Origin: Nocardiopsis sp. NRRL B-16309
GTDB lineage: Bacteria > Actinomycetota > Actinomycetes > Streptosporangiales > Streptosporangiaceae
Assembly: GCF_001279585.1 (NCBI RefSeq)
Contig: NZ_LGEC01000002.1
Coordinates: 385,506 to 449,505 of the forward strand
Direction of reading: 5' to 3'
Length of the DNA stretch: 64,000 nt
Shown: positions 24,867-32,475 of the stretch, piece by piece
Position numbering within the stretch: position 1 is the stretch's first letter
How the letters are laid out: each line of letters begins with the position of its first letter
Notes under the pieces: model-generated
Told to the model about the DNA's origin: nothing
The model's input: only the letters and a program-made list of their open reading frames with translations
The model's database searches: none
Position numbers and translations under genes: made by a program

Positions 24867-25427
24867 ATGACGAGGAAGACCACGACCACCGCCCGGACCG
24901 GGGGTACGGCGCTCGCCGCCGCCTTCGCACTGACCTGCGGGCTGCTGGGCACGGCTGCTCCCGCCGCCGCCCAGGCCCCGGCGCCCCAGGACGCCGAGTG
25001 TCTCGGAGGACCGCTGCACGGAGTCGTCATGAGCTACTGCGTGGGCCTGCTGCCCGCGGGCCGGACGGCGGACTGGCTGGACGACACCCGGCGCTTCGAC
25101 ACGGGTCAGCTCCAAGGGGCCAAGCGGGTCTACGCCTTCGACGACGGCACCAACCTCAGGGTCACCGCCTACGAGGACGGTGTCGTGGACCTGACCCCGG
25201 AGAACATCGCCCAGGGCGACGAGCGCTTCGACGGCGCCGAGGAGATCCACGACGCCAAGGGCAGGCCGGGGCTCCTCGGCGACGGTGCGGTGCTGATCCG
25301 GTTGGACCCGCAGGAGACGCCCTCCGAGGAGGGGCCATTCACCGTCGAGGTCAGCACCTACTTCACGTCGAGCATCGAAGCCGAGGAACTCATCGAGATC
25401 GCCGGATACGTCACCGCTGCCCGTTGA
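24867..25427 (+). CDS. Secreted small protein, twin-leader copy 1
   Basis: A 186-aa exported protein. AGGAGG lies 6 nt before the ATG. The signal peptide starts MTRKTTTTARTGG, has an Ala/Leu core and cleaves near TAAPAAAQA (about residue 35). The mature part has two cysteines (AECLGG, SYCVGL) likely to pair, then a mixed fold (KRVYAFDDGTNLRVTAYEDG). No known domain is recognised. The ribosome-binding site and first ten codons are almost identical to those of the next gene (25456), although the mature proteins differ. The two genes are 28 bp apart and probably co-transcribed. Confidence 0.72.
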   Translation: MTRKTTTTARTGGTALAAAFALTCGLLGTAAPAAAQAPAPQDAECLGGPLHGVVMSYCVGLLPAGRTADWLDDTRRFDTGQLQGAKRVYAFDDGTNLRVTAYEDGVVDLTPENIAQGDERFDGAEEIHDAKGRPGLLGDGAVLIRLDPQETPSEEGPFTVEVSTYFTSSIEAEELIEIAGYVTAAR

Positions 25428-25455
25428 CCGCCAAACCGACCACAGGAGGATGAGC

Positions 25456-26019
25456 ATGACGAGGAAGACCACGACCACCGCCCGTGTCCGGACCCGGCTC
25501 GCGGTGCTCACCGCCGCGATGATCGCCGCGCCCGCCGTCGCCGCCGTACCCGCCGCGGCCGCCACCGCTCCGGAGTCCATGCCCGACTGCACCGTCTCGG
25601 ACTTCGAGATCGTCGAGACCGACCGCCGCGCGGCCGCGGGCACCGCCTACATCGAGTTCACCATGGCGCGGAACGGCGAGGGGGAGACGCCCGCCGAGGA
25701 GCCGTGCCACCTCTACCGGTACGCCAATCTGATCTGGGTCGACGACCAGGGCGAACTGGTCGGTGCCTGGGCCGAGCGCGAGGGCGGGAGCGGCTCGTAC
25801 ACCGTGGAGCCGGACGGGACCGTGCTCCTGACCGTCGCGCAGCCCAACCCGGCCAACTACGACCCGGAGCTGTGCGAGCCGACTGCCGTGTCGGGTCTCG
25901 CGGTGTCGCTCTACATCGCCGAGGAACCGGTCGTCGTGCCAACCGGGGGCCACGACACCGCCTGCGCCAACGCCGAGGTCGCCGTGCCCCGGTACACCAT
26001 CGAACCGGGCGGGAGCTGA
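25456..26019 (+). CDS. Secreted small protein, DUF4232-like, twin-leader copy 2
   Basis: A 187-aa exported protein. The ATG at 25456 has AGGAGG 6 nt upstream; an ATG two codons earlier touches the Shine-Dalgarno and is unlikely. The signal peptide starts MTRKTTTTARVRT and ends near VPAAAATA. The mature beta-rich domain has four cysteines (PDCTVSD, EPCHLYRY, ELCEPTA, TACANAE), and its pattern resembles DUF4232 proteins of actinomycetes. A 36-bp tandem repeat array follows the stop. Function is unknown; the shared leader suggests linked expression with the upstream gene. Confidence 0.72.
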   Translation: MTRKTTTTARVRTRLAVLTAAMIAAPAVAAVPAAAATAPESMPDCTVSDFEIVETDRRAAAGTAYIEFTMARNGEGETPAEEPCHLYRYANLIWVDDQGELVGAWAEREGGSGSYTVEPDGTVLLTVAQPNPANYDPELCEPTAVSGLAVSLYIAEEPVVVPTGGHDTACANAEVAVPRYTIEPGGS

Positions 26020-26037
26020 GGCCTCCGATCCCGGCCG

Positions 26038-26201
26038 CCCCGGGATCACACAGGGGTCCCGAAGACTCAGGCAGCCCCGGGGGCGCGTGGGGTCCAACTG
26101 CCTCAGCTGGCCCCGGGTCACGCAGAGGCCCCGAAGCCCCAGACGACCCCGGGAGCACACGGGTGTCCCGCGGCCTCAGACGGCCCTGGGATCACACGGC
26201 C
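26038..26201. repeat. 36-37-bp tandem repeat array, about 4.5 units
   Basis: Units start at 26038, 26075, 26111, 26147 and 26184. Each begins CCCCGGG or CCCTGGG, followed by a variable ATCACACAGGGG-like segment, then CCCGAAG-x-C-CAGACGG-like ends. Divergence among units is about 25-40 percent. The array lies just past the secreted-protein gene in a stretch without genes and is not protein coding. Confidence 0.6.
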
Positions 26202-26259
26202 GAGCCGGGTTGCGCGGGCGCCCGGACACGCGGGGCCGGGCTGCGCGATCGAGGGTTCG

Positions 26260-26287
26260 CCCCTGGGGGTACTCCTGCCCCCAGGGG
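26260..26287. terminator. Hairpin between convergent genes
   Basis: A 10-bp perfect stem CCCCTGGGGG/CCCCCAGGGG with an 8-nt loop lies between the secreted-protein pair and the DUF6114 gene, which point at each other. It probably serves both. Confidence 0.65.
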
Positions 26288-26426
26288 CCCCTTCGCCGGT
26301 GAGGCCGCGTCCCTCCGGGGGCGGGGCCCACGAACGGGGGCCTCCCGCCCCCGGCCCCGCGAACCGGCCGGGTGCTCCCGCCTTCGGCCCGGTCCCGCCG
26401 GTGCGCGTTCTCGGACCCGGCGGGGC

Positions 26427-27764
26427 TCAGGTCCCCCCGTGCTGGGAGTTGAGGCCCGGGATGACCATGGAGTCGGTGGAGGCAAGAGGGCTGTCCACGT
26501 CCACGTCGGTGACGATCATGTACGGCAGCAGCAGCGGCGGCGGGAAGTCCGGGGTGAAGGTCAGCGGGATCCCCAGGATGCGCACGTGCATGCGGGTGAT
26601 GTGCATCCGGACGTCGCCGTTCATCTCCATCGTGGGCAGGCCCAGCGACATCCGGACGCCCGCGTCCTCGAACCACAGTTCGGCGTCGGTGAAATCGGCC
26701 CGGCTCATGGTGAGCCGGAGGTAGCGCCGCGGGCCGTCGGCGGTCGGGCACTCCACCACGCCGTCGTAGCTGGCGCCGCTCATGATGAGCGTCTGCGAGG
26801 TCAGCCCGGACGTACGGACCGAACCGCGGGAGCAGTCGTAGGCCGCGTCCACCGGCACCTCCGGCAGGTCGCCCTCGTCCTCCGCGGCCTGGCAGTCGCG
26901 GACGGCGTCCAGGAACTCCTCCTCGGTGTCGGCGAGGGCCGTCCGGCCGGTGAGCAGCGCGCAGTCGGCCGCGTCGGCTTCGTCGGTCTCCTCGGCCTCC
27001 TCGTCCCCGGTCTCCTCCTCGGCGTCCTCTTCCTCGGTGTCCTCTTCCTCCCCCTCGGGAGCCTCCTCCTCGCCGGTCCCGTCCCCGGGCGAGGCGGAGG
27101 GTTCGGGTGAGGGCTCGTCGGAGGGTTCCTCGGTGGACTCCTCGTCCCCGTCCGGGGGCGTGAACCAGTCCCAGGGCCAGTCGACGGACGGAGCGGGCGC
27201 CGCGGCCAGGAGCAGGGCCAGGGCCAGCGGGGCGGCCACCGCCGCCACCGGGTCCGGACCGGAGCGGCGTACCGACCCGCCCGACCCGTCCGCCTCACCC
27301 GGAACATCCGCATCGGCGGGGTCGGCGGGGTCGGCGGGCGGGTCCGCCCGCCTGCGTCCCCGGCGGCGGGGGCGGGCCGCCGTCCGGGGGCCCCACGCGA
27401 ACACGAAGGCGCCGCCGATGATGCCGAGCAGCATCCCGATGACGAACCCGCCGAAGTTGGAGGTCACGAAGGACACCAGGGCCAGCAGCAGGCCGACCAG
27501 CCCGAAGAAGCTGTTCTGCGCGGGCTGGAACCAGCTCAGCACGCCGATCGCGATCAGCAGCAGACCGATGAGGCTACCGGAGATCCCGGCGATGCCGGAG
27601 TAGATGATCAGGTCGATCGGCAGGACCAGGGTCTGCGCGGTCGGCGCCACGAGGAGCTCGACGCCGGCCGCCAACAGCAGGGACCCGCCCAGGAAGGGGC
27701 GCCGGCTCCGCCACGTGCGGAACCGGCCCCACCAGGAGCGGATCAGGGTGAGTGCGTGGGCCAT
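26427..27764 (-). CDS. DUF6114 membrane protein with acidic insert
   Basis: A 445-aa membrane protein. Residues about 22-130 hold four hydrophobic helices (PFLGGSLLLAAGVELLV, GISGSLIGLLLIAIGVLSW, FFGLVGLLLALVSFV, FGGFVIGMLLGIIGGAFVF), typical of DUF6114. A long Arg/Asp/Pro linker, a fifth hydrophobic stretch (PLALALLLAAAPAPS), and an extreme Glu/Asp tract of about 70 residues follow. The C-terminal domain (TSQTLIMSGASYDGVVECPT onward) is related to that of the upstream DUF6230 protein. The start lies 4 nt after the DUF6230 stop, so they form an operon. These paired proteins are common in actinomycetes and uncharacterised. Confidence 0.8.
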   Translation of the reverse strand: MAHALTLIRSWWGRFRTWRSRRPFLGGSLLLAAGVELLVAPTAQTLVLPIDLIIYSGIAGISGSLIGLLLIAIGVLSWFQPAQNSFFGLVGLLLALVSFVTSNFGGFVIGMLLGIIGGAFVFAWGPRTAARPRRRGRRRADPPADPADPADADVPGEADGSGGSVRRSGPDPVAAVAAPLALALLLAAAPAPSVDWPWDWFTPPDGDEESTEEPSDEPSPEPSASPGDGTGEEEAPEGEEEDTEEEDAEEETGDEEAEETDEADAADCALLTGRTALADTEEEFLDAVRDCQAAEDEGDLPEVPVDAAYDCSRGSVRTSGLTSQTLIMSGASYDGVVECPTADGPRRYLRLTMSRADFTDAELWFEDAGVRMSLGLPTMEMNGDVRMHITRMHVRILGIPLTFTPDFPPPLLLPYMIVTDVDVDSPLASTDSMVIPGLNSQHGGT

Positions 27765-27768
27765 GGGA

Positions 27769-28416
27769 TCAGAAGCACTCGTGGTTTCCGGGCCTGACCG
27801 CCAGGCTCAGCCCGGACAGGCGCAGCGAGCCGGACGTGACCGCCCACGTGGTCATCTGCATGTCGGTCACGGTGATGCTGTCCGACTGCAGGCCGAAGCC
27901 GCCCTCGGGGCCCTGGCCCCCGTCCGCCTTGTCGAGGGTGCTGGCGTCGCGGCCGATCTCGATCGCGCTGAACTCGGCGTTGCCCTGGAGCTGTTCGATG
28001 TCGATGACGAGGTTGGTGCCCTCGACCGGGTCGCTCTCGCCCGCGGTGATGACGAGTGTGGCGTCGCCGATCGGCAGGTCCCACAGGGAGGACATGCACA
28101 GGTTGTCCAGTTCGGCGGTGTTGACCGTGGACAGCCCGATCGGCCGGGCGGAGCCGTCGACCGAGTTGGCCACGTCCCCGTACTGCGAGAAGCCCTGGCC
28201 GACGAGTTCGTCGGCCGACATCTTGAAGTTGTCGCCGGAGACGGCGAACGACGCGGCCAGCAGGCCCTGGGTGGTCATGCCGCCCAGGACGGCCGCGGCC
28301 GCCAGTCCGGGCACCGCGATCAGGGCGAACCTGCGCCACCGTGTGCCGGCGGCGACCGGGTTCTGCTCAGGCACGTCCTCGGGCGGTGCGAGCGCCTCGT
28401 CGGGGGCCTTGGGCAT
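27769..28416 (-). CDS. DUF6230 exported/membrane-anchored protein
   Basis: A 215-aa protein with one N-terminal membrane segment after RWRRF (about residues 28-50, ALIAVPGLAAAAVLGGMTTQGLLAASF) and a beta-rich extracytoplasmic domain (FAVSGDNFKMSADELVGQGF, LDNLCMSSLWDLPIG, SDSITVTDMQMTTWAVTSGS). The ATG at 28416 has GGAGG at 5 nt. It is the first gene of a pair with the DUF6114 gene and is divergent from the GMC oxidase gene across a 220-bp AT-richer promoter region. DUF6230 and DUF6114 almost always occur together, which suggests one complex. Confidence 0.82.
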   Translation of the reverse strand: MPKAPDEALAPPEDVPEQNPVAAGTRWRRFALIAVPGLAAAAVLGGMTTQGLLAASFAVSGDNFKMSADELVGQGFSQYGDVANSVDGSARPIGLSTVNTAELDNLCMSSLWDLPIGDATLVITAGESDPVEGTNLVIDIEQLQGNAEFSAIEIGRDASTLDKADGGQGPEGGFGLQSDSITVTDMQMTTWAVTSGSLRLSGLSLAVRPGNHECF

Positions 28417-28529
28417 GAGTACCTCCAGTGTTCCGCCGCTGATGGGGGTGCGGCGAGGGGGGAGTTGACTTGCGCCGATGCACGCCTCGTGTGTTACTTG
28501 TGACACACCTTACTCGGCGGTAGTGACGA

Positions 28530-28548
28530 ACATTACAATAGTCAATGT
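28530..28548. promoter_or_regulatory. Inverted repeat ACATT-n9-AATGT in the GMC oxidase promoter
   Basis: The 19-bp element has 5-bp arms, with weaker outward similarity (TGACGA on the left, TCGCA on the right). It shares CATT/AATG half-sites with the perfect palindrome in the promoter of the SDR operon at 31555-31569. The 19-bp span fits MerR-family operators. It is tentatively a site for the nearby MerR regulator. Confidence 0.4.
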
Positions 28549-28636
28549 CGCATTTCCAGATGACAGCGTGAATATTGCGGACTCGTATCCGGCGCAGTAC
28601 GGGCTCCCCGCATCTGACCAGGAGAGAGACCACATC

Positions 28637-30490
28637 GTGGCCACAGAGCGCATCGGCTCCCCCACCGCCCCCGACCCCGCGTCCGGGCAGGACGACGACC
28701 GGTTCGACTACGACGTGATCGTCGTCGGCTCCGGCTTCGGCGGCTCGGTCAGCGCCCTTCGCCTCACGGAGAAGGGCTACCGCGTCGGCGTCCTGGAGGC
28801 CGGCCGCCGCTTCACCCCCGAGACCCTGCCCGCCACCTCCTGGGACCTCCGCAACTTCCTGTGGGCTCCCCGGTTGGGCATGTACGGCATCCAGCGCATC
28901 CACCTGCTCCGGGACGTCATGATCCTCGCGGGCGCGGGCGTCGGCGGCGGTTCCCTCAACTACGCCAACACGCTCTACCACCCGATGGACCCCTTCTTCG
29001 ACGACCCGCAGTGGCGGCACATCACCGACTGGAAGTCCGAGCTCGCGCCCTTCTACGACCAGGCGCGGCGCATGCTCGGAGTGCGCACCAACCCCACCGT
29101 CACCCCCTCCGACGTGCACCTGCGCTCGGTCGCCGAGGACATGGGGGTCGGCGACACCTTCCGGCTCACCCCGGTCGGCGTGTGCTTCGGCGACGGGCGG
29201 GACGGCGACGGCGCCGAGGCCGCTCCGGGCGAGAGCGTCGGCGACCCGTACTTCGGCGGGGCGGGACCCGAGCGCAGGGCGTGCACCGAGTGCGGCGAGT
29301 GCATGACCGGCTGCCGCCACGGCGCCAAGAACACCCTGACCGAGAACTACCTGTACTTCGCCGAGCGCGACGGCGCGCGGGTGCACCCACTGACCACCGT
29401 CGAGCGCCTGCGCGAGCTGCCGGGCGGCGGCTACGCCGTCGACACCGTCCGCACCGACGCCCCGCGCCGCCGGGAGAACGCGCGGACGTTCACCGCCCGC
29501 CAGGTCGTCGTGGCCGCGGGCACCTACAACACCCAGACGCTGCTGCACCGCATGCGCGACGCGGGTCTGCTGCCGCGGCTGTCGGAACGGCTGGGCACGC
29601 TCACGCGCACCAACTCCGAGGCGCTCGTCGGCGCGATGAGCAACCAGGTCCCGCCGCCGGAGGACCTCACCCGGGGCGTGGCGATCACGTCCTCCATCCA
29701 CCCGGACGAGAACACCCACATCGAACCGGTCCGGTACGGCAAGGGCTCCAACGCGATGGGGCTGCTCACCGCGATCCAGGTGCCCGGCGGCGGGAAGGTG
29801 CCCCGCTGGCTGCGCTTCCTCGGCCTGGCCCTGCGCCATCCCGCGGTGTTCGCCCGCAGCTTCTCCAACCGCCGCTGGTCCGAGCGCGTGATCATCGGGC
29901 TGGTGATGCAGTCGCTGGACAACTCGCTGACCACGTCGGTCCGGCGCGGGCTCCTCGGCGGACGCAAGACGCTCACCTCCCGGCAGGGCCACGGCGAGCC
30001 CAACCCGACGTGGATCCCGGCGGGACAGGAGGCGGCCACCCGGCTGGCCGAGCGCATCGACGGCCACCCCGGGGGCACCTGGGGGGACGTGTTCAACGTG
30101 CCCATGACCGCGCACTTCCTGGGCGGCTGCCCGATCGGGGACAGCGCGGAACACGGCGTCATCGACCCCTACCACCGGCTCTACGGCTACCCGGACCTGC
30201 ACGTGGTGGACGGGTCCGCGGTCACCGCGAACCTGGGGGTCAACCCGTCGCTGACGATCACCGCGCAGGCCGAGCGCGCGATGGCGATGTGGCCGAACAA
30301 GGGCGAGCCGGACACGCGGCCCGCCCAGGGCGCCGGATACGAGCGGGTCCGGCCGGTGTACCCGCACGCGCCCGCGGTTCCGGCGGGCGCCTTCGCCGAG
30401 CTGCGCCACACGGCGCCGCTGCCGCTGACGGTGGTCGAGCCCGCGGCCGACACGGCTCATCCGCCCGCCGCTGCCCCGCAGGACTCCTGA
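28637..30490 (+). CDS. GMC-family FAD oxidoreductase (cholesterol-oxidase-like)
   Basis: A 617-aa FAD enzyme oxidising an alcohol, probably a sterol or other lipid hydroxyl. GTG 28637 has AGGAGAGA about 9 nt upstream. The dinucleotide fold is DVIVVGSGFGGSVSALRLTEKG (Gly31 starts GSGFGG). FAD/active-site strands are AGAGVGGGSLNYANTLY and, near the C-terminus, HVVDGSAVTANLGVNPSLTITAQAER. A cysteine cluster C-x2-C-x2-C-x3-C (Cys216, 219, 222, 226) resembles the ferredoxin-like motif of ChoD-type mycobacterial GMC proteins and may bind an Fe-S cluster. There is no signal peptide, so it is cytosolic. It faces the MerR gene convergently, and the SDR operon lies beyond. A reverse hairpin separates them. 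Confidence 0.87.
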   Translation: MATERIGSPTAPDPASGQDDDRFDYDVIVVGSGFGGSVSALRLTEKGYRVGVLEAGRRFTPETLPATSWDLRNFLWAPRLGMYGIQRIHLLRDVMILAGAGVGGGSLNYANTLYHPMDPFFDDPQWRHITDWKSELAPFYDQARRMLGVRTNPTVTPSDVHLRSVAEDMGVGDTFRLTPVGVCFGDGRDGDGAEAAPGESVGDPYFGGAGPERRACTECGECMTGCRHGAKNTLTENYLYFAERDGARVHPLTTVERLRELPGGGYAVDTVRTDAPRRRENARTFTARQVVVAAGTYNTQTLLHRMRDAGLLPRLSERLGTLTRTNSEALVGAMSNQVPPPEDLTRGVAITSSIHPDENTHIEPVRYGKGSNAMGLLTAIQVPGGGKVPRWLRFLGLALRHPAVFARSFSNRRWSERVIIGLVMQSLDNSLTTSVRRGLLGGRKTLTSRQGHGEPNPTWIPAGQEAATRLAERIDGHPGGTWGDVFNVPMTAHFLGGCPIGDSAEHGVIDPYHRLYGYPDLHVVDGSAVTANLGVNPSLTITAQAERAMAMWPNKGEPDTRPAQGAGYERVRPVYPHAPAVPAGAFAELRHTAPLPLTVVEPAADTAHPPAAAPQDS

Positions 30491-30660
30491 GGGCGCACGG
30501 GCGCCCGGAGGTGCGGGAAGGACGACCGCGGACGGCGGCGCACGGCCCCCGCGGGCCCCTGAGGAGTCGAAGGCGCCCGGAGGTGCACGAGTGGCCCCGG
30601 CTTCCGGGTCGCACGGGCGCCCGGTTCCGAGGACCCGTCGTGGGCGTCCGGACGCAGGAA

Positions 30661-30686
30661 GGGCCCGAACCGTGCGTTCGGGGCCT
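30661..30686. terminator. Hairpin between GMC oxidase and MerR genes
   Basis: GGGCCCGAAC and GTTCGGGGCC pair around loop CGTGC with one bulge, in the 219-bp gap between these convergent genes. No other gene is seen in the gap. Confidence 0.5.
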
Positions 30687-30709
30687 CCGGCGGGGCGGGT
30701 GTTCGGTTC

Positions 30710-31492
30710 TCAGGGAGGAGGCGGGCCGCCCGCTCCCCGCTGGAGGTCCTTCTCGCCGCGCAGGTGCTCCATCGCCTGCGCGAAGTGCTCCCCCATGACG
30801 TCGTTGAGGTGCTCGGCCATGGCCTGGGCCAGGACGGCGTCCACCGCCTGCTGCGCGAGGGGGCGCACCCGGCGGACGAGTTCGGCGATCTCGGCCGTCT
30901 CCTCGCTCTGGACGACCGTGCCCGGGGTGTGCTCGGCGATGATGTGGTCGGCCACGAGCCGGACCATGTGCTCGGCGACGTGCCCGACCTTGTCGCGCAG
31001 GTTCTCGGCGATGTCGAGCACCGAGTCCACGCTCATGCCCAGCCGCACCAGCTCGCCGCCGGCGTGCAGCAGTCGCGGGCTGGGCACGCGGAAGCGCAGG
31101 CCGTCGCGTTCGAGCACGCCCAGGTCCAGCGAACGCTTTATGGTCCGGGGCGTCACCCCCTTGCCGAAGAGTTCGCGCAGGTCCCCCAGCGTGATGTAGT
31201 CGGCGATCTCGTCGGACCAGGCGTCCCCTATCGCGGACTCGAAGCCGAGGATCTCGGAGAGGTCGCCGCCCCGCTCCCACACCTGGAACATCTCGCCGAT
31301 GTTGGCGAACGTGTAGCCGCGACGCAGCAGCTGGCCGATCAGCCGAAGACGCGCCAGATGTGCCTCTGAGTAGATCCCCACACGCCCCTGCCTGCGCGGC
31401 GGCGCCAGCAGACCTCTGTCCTGGTACACCCGGACGTTGCGCACAGTCGTGTCCGCGAGCCGGGCGAGTTCGTCAATGCGGTATTCGGCCAT
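30710..31492 (-). CDS. MerR-family transcriptional regulator
   Basis: A 260-aa regulator. The N-terminal MerR winged helix (residues 1-70) has YRIDELARLADTTVRNVRVY, QDRGLLAPPRRQGRVGIYSE and LRLIGQLLRRGYTFANIGEM. A second helical region of about 190 residues contains another MerR-like stretch (LGDLRELFGKGVTPRTIKRS) and a long amphipathic C-terminus ending GGPPPP. There are no metal-binding cysteines, so it likely senses an organic ligand. It is divergent from the SDR operon; the 116-bp gap contains a perfect 15-bp palindrome within a plausible promoter spacer. It is convergent with the GMC oxidase gene. It probably controls both. Confidence 0.88.
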   Translation of the reverse strand: MAEYRIDELARLADTTVRNVRVYQDRGLLAPPRRQGRVGIYSEAHLARLRLIGQLLRRGYTFANIGEMFQVWERGGDLSEILGFESAIGDAWSDEIADYITLGDLRELFGKGVTPRTIKRSLDLGVLERDGLRFRVPSPRLLHAGGELVRLGMSVDSVLDIAENLRDKVGHVAEHMVRLVADHIIAEHTPGTVVQSEETAEIAELVRRVRPLAQQAVDAVLAQAMAEHLNDVMGEHFAQAMEHLRGEKDLQRGAGGPPPP

Positions 31493-31552
31493 GGACCAAG
31501 ACTAGAGACACCGGAAGACGCTACTCGTCAGTAAATTTCCGACGACAGCCCA

Positions 31553-31581
31553 TTGCATTGTGACAATGCTCGTTGTAACGT
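31553..31581 (+). promoter_or_regulatory. SDR-operon promoter with perfect palindrome GCATTGTGACAATGC
   Basis: TTGCAT and TAACGT are 17 bp apart and make a credible sigma-70-type promoter 28 bp upstream of the SDR start. The 15-bp perfect palindrome (31555-31569, central G) overlaps the -35 element and spacer. The divergent MerR gene starts 60 bp away. Confidence 0.55.
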
Positions 31582-31608
31582 TCCGGCAATGACTGTGGAG
31601 GAGATCAC

Positions 31609-32460
31609 ATGACGACCCCCCTGCCGCGCCACCTGCGGCGCCTGCCCGGCCAGAACGCCGTCGTCACCGGCGCGTCCGGCGCCTTCGGCAGCGCCACCGT
31701 GGCCGTCCTCCGTCACCTCGGCGTCAACGTCGTCGGCCTCGACCGCAAGGCCGCCCCCGGCGTCGTCGAATGCGACATCACCGACGACGCCCAGGTGCGC
31801 CAGGCGATGGCCGAGGCCCTCGACCGGCTCGGCGGAACCCTCGACCTGCTGATCCACTACGCCGGGGTCGGCCCGGCCGTGGACATCGGCGGCGAGCCCG
31901 ACGTCCACGTGCACCAGGCCCTGGAGGTCAACCTCCTCGGCTCCTGGCGGGTCACCGCCGCCGCGATGCCCGCCCTGCTCAACACCCGGGGCCGGGTCGT
32001 CCTCACCTCGTCGCTGCTCGCCCACCTCCAACTGCCCTTCGCCGGCGCCTACACCGTGTCCAAGCGGGCCCTGGCCGCCTACGCCGACTGCCTGCGGGCC
32101 GAGTACGGCTCCCACGTCGGCGTCACCACCGTCTACCCGGGTTACGTCGACACCCCCATCCACGACAGCTCCCGCGCCACGGGCGTCGCGCTGGACGGCC
32201 TCGTGCCAGCCGAGCGCGAACGCGACACCGTGATGAGCGTGGTCCGGGCGGCGGGCGCCAGGCGCGCGCCCCGCGACGTGGCCTCCACGGCCCTCGGCAC
32301 GGCCGCGCTCCACCTGACCCGGCACTTCCCGGGCACCACCGAACAGATCGTGTCGCTCCAGGTCGGCCTGCTCCTCGCGGACGGGGCCTTCGGCGACGCG
32401 GAGATCGCCCAGGGACTGCACGAGCGGCACCGCGGCACCGTCCGGCCCGCCGCGTCCTGA
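31609..32460 (+). CDS. Short-chain dehydrogenase/reductase
   Basis: A 283-aa NAD(P)-dependent oxidoreductase of classical SDR fold. The cofactor loop is TGASGAFG (residues 20-27). An acidic pocket residue in VVGLDRK suggests NAD. Catalytic residues are Ser134/Ser135 in VVLTSS, and Tyr148 and Lys152 in AYTVSK. The structural NNAG motif is altered to HYAG (LLIHYAGVGP). The C-terminal segment (TALGTAALHLTRHFPG) is long for SDRs and amphipathic. GGAGGAG precedes the ATG. It is the first gene of a five-gene run with the diiron oxygenase, flavin monooxygenase, DUF4873 and alpha/beta hydrolase genes. It probably oxidises or reduces a lipid alcohol or ketone. Confidence 0.88.
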   Translation: MTTPLPRHLRRLPGQNAVVTGASGAFGSATVAVLRHLGVNVVGLDRKAAPGVVECDITDDAQVRQAMAEALDRLGGTLDLLIHYAGVGPAVDIGGEPDVHVHQALEVNLLGSWRVTAAAMPALLNTRGRVVLTSSLLAHLQLPFAGAYTVSKRALAAYADCLRAEYGSHVGVTTVYPGYVDTPIHDSSRATGVALDGLVPAERERDTVMSVVRAAGARRAPRDVASTALGTAALHLTRHFPGTTEQIVSLQVGLLLADGAFGDAEIAQGLHERHRGTVRPAAS

Positions 32461-32475
32461 GGAGGAGAGGAACAC

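Noticed and set aside
26038..26201. CRISPR array
   Set aside because: There are no identical repeats with unique spacers, the units are divergent end to end, and no cas genes are nearby.
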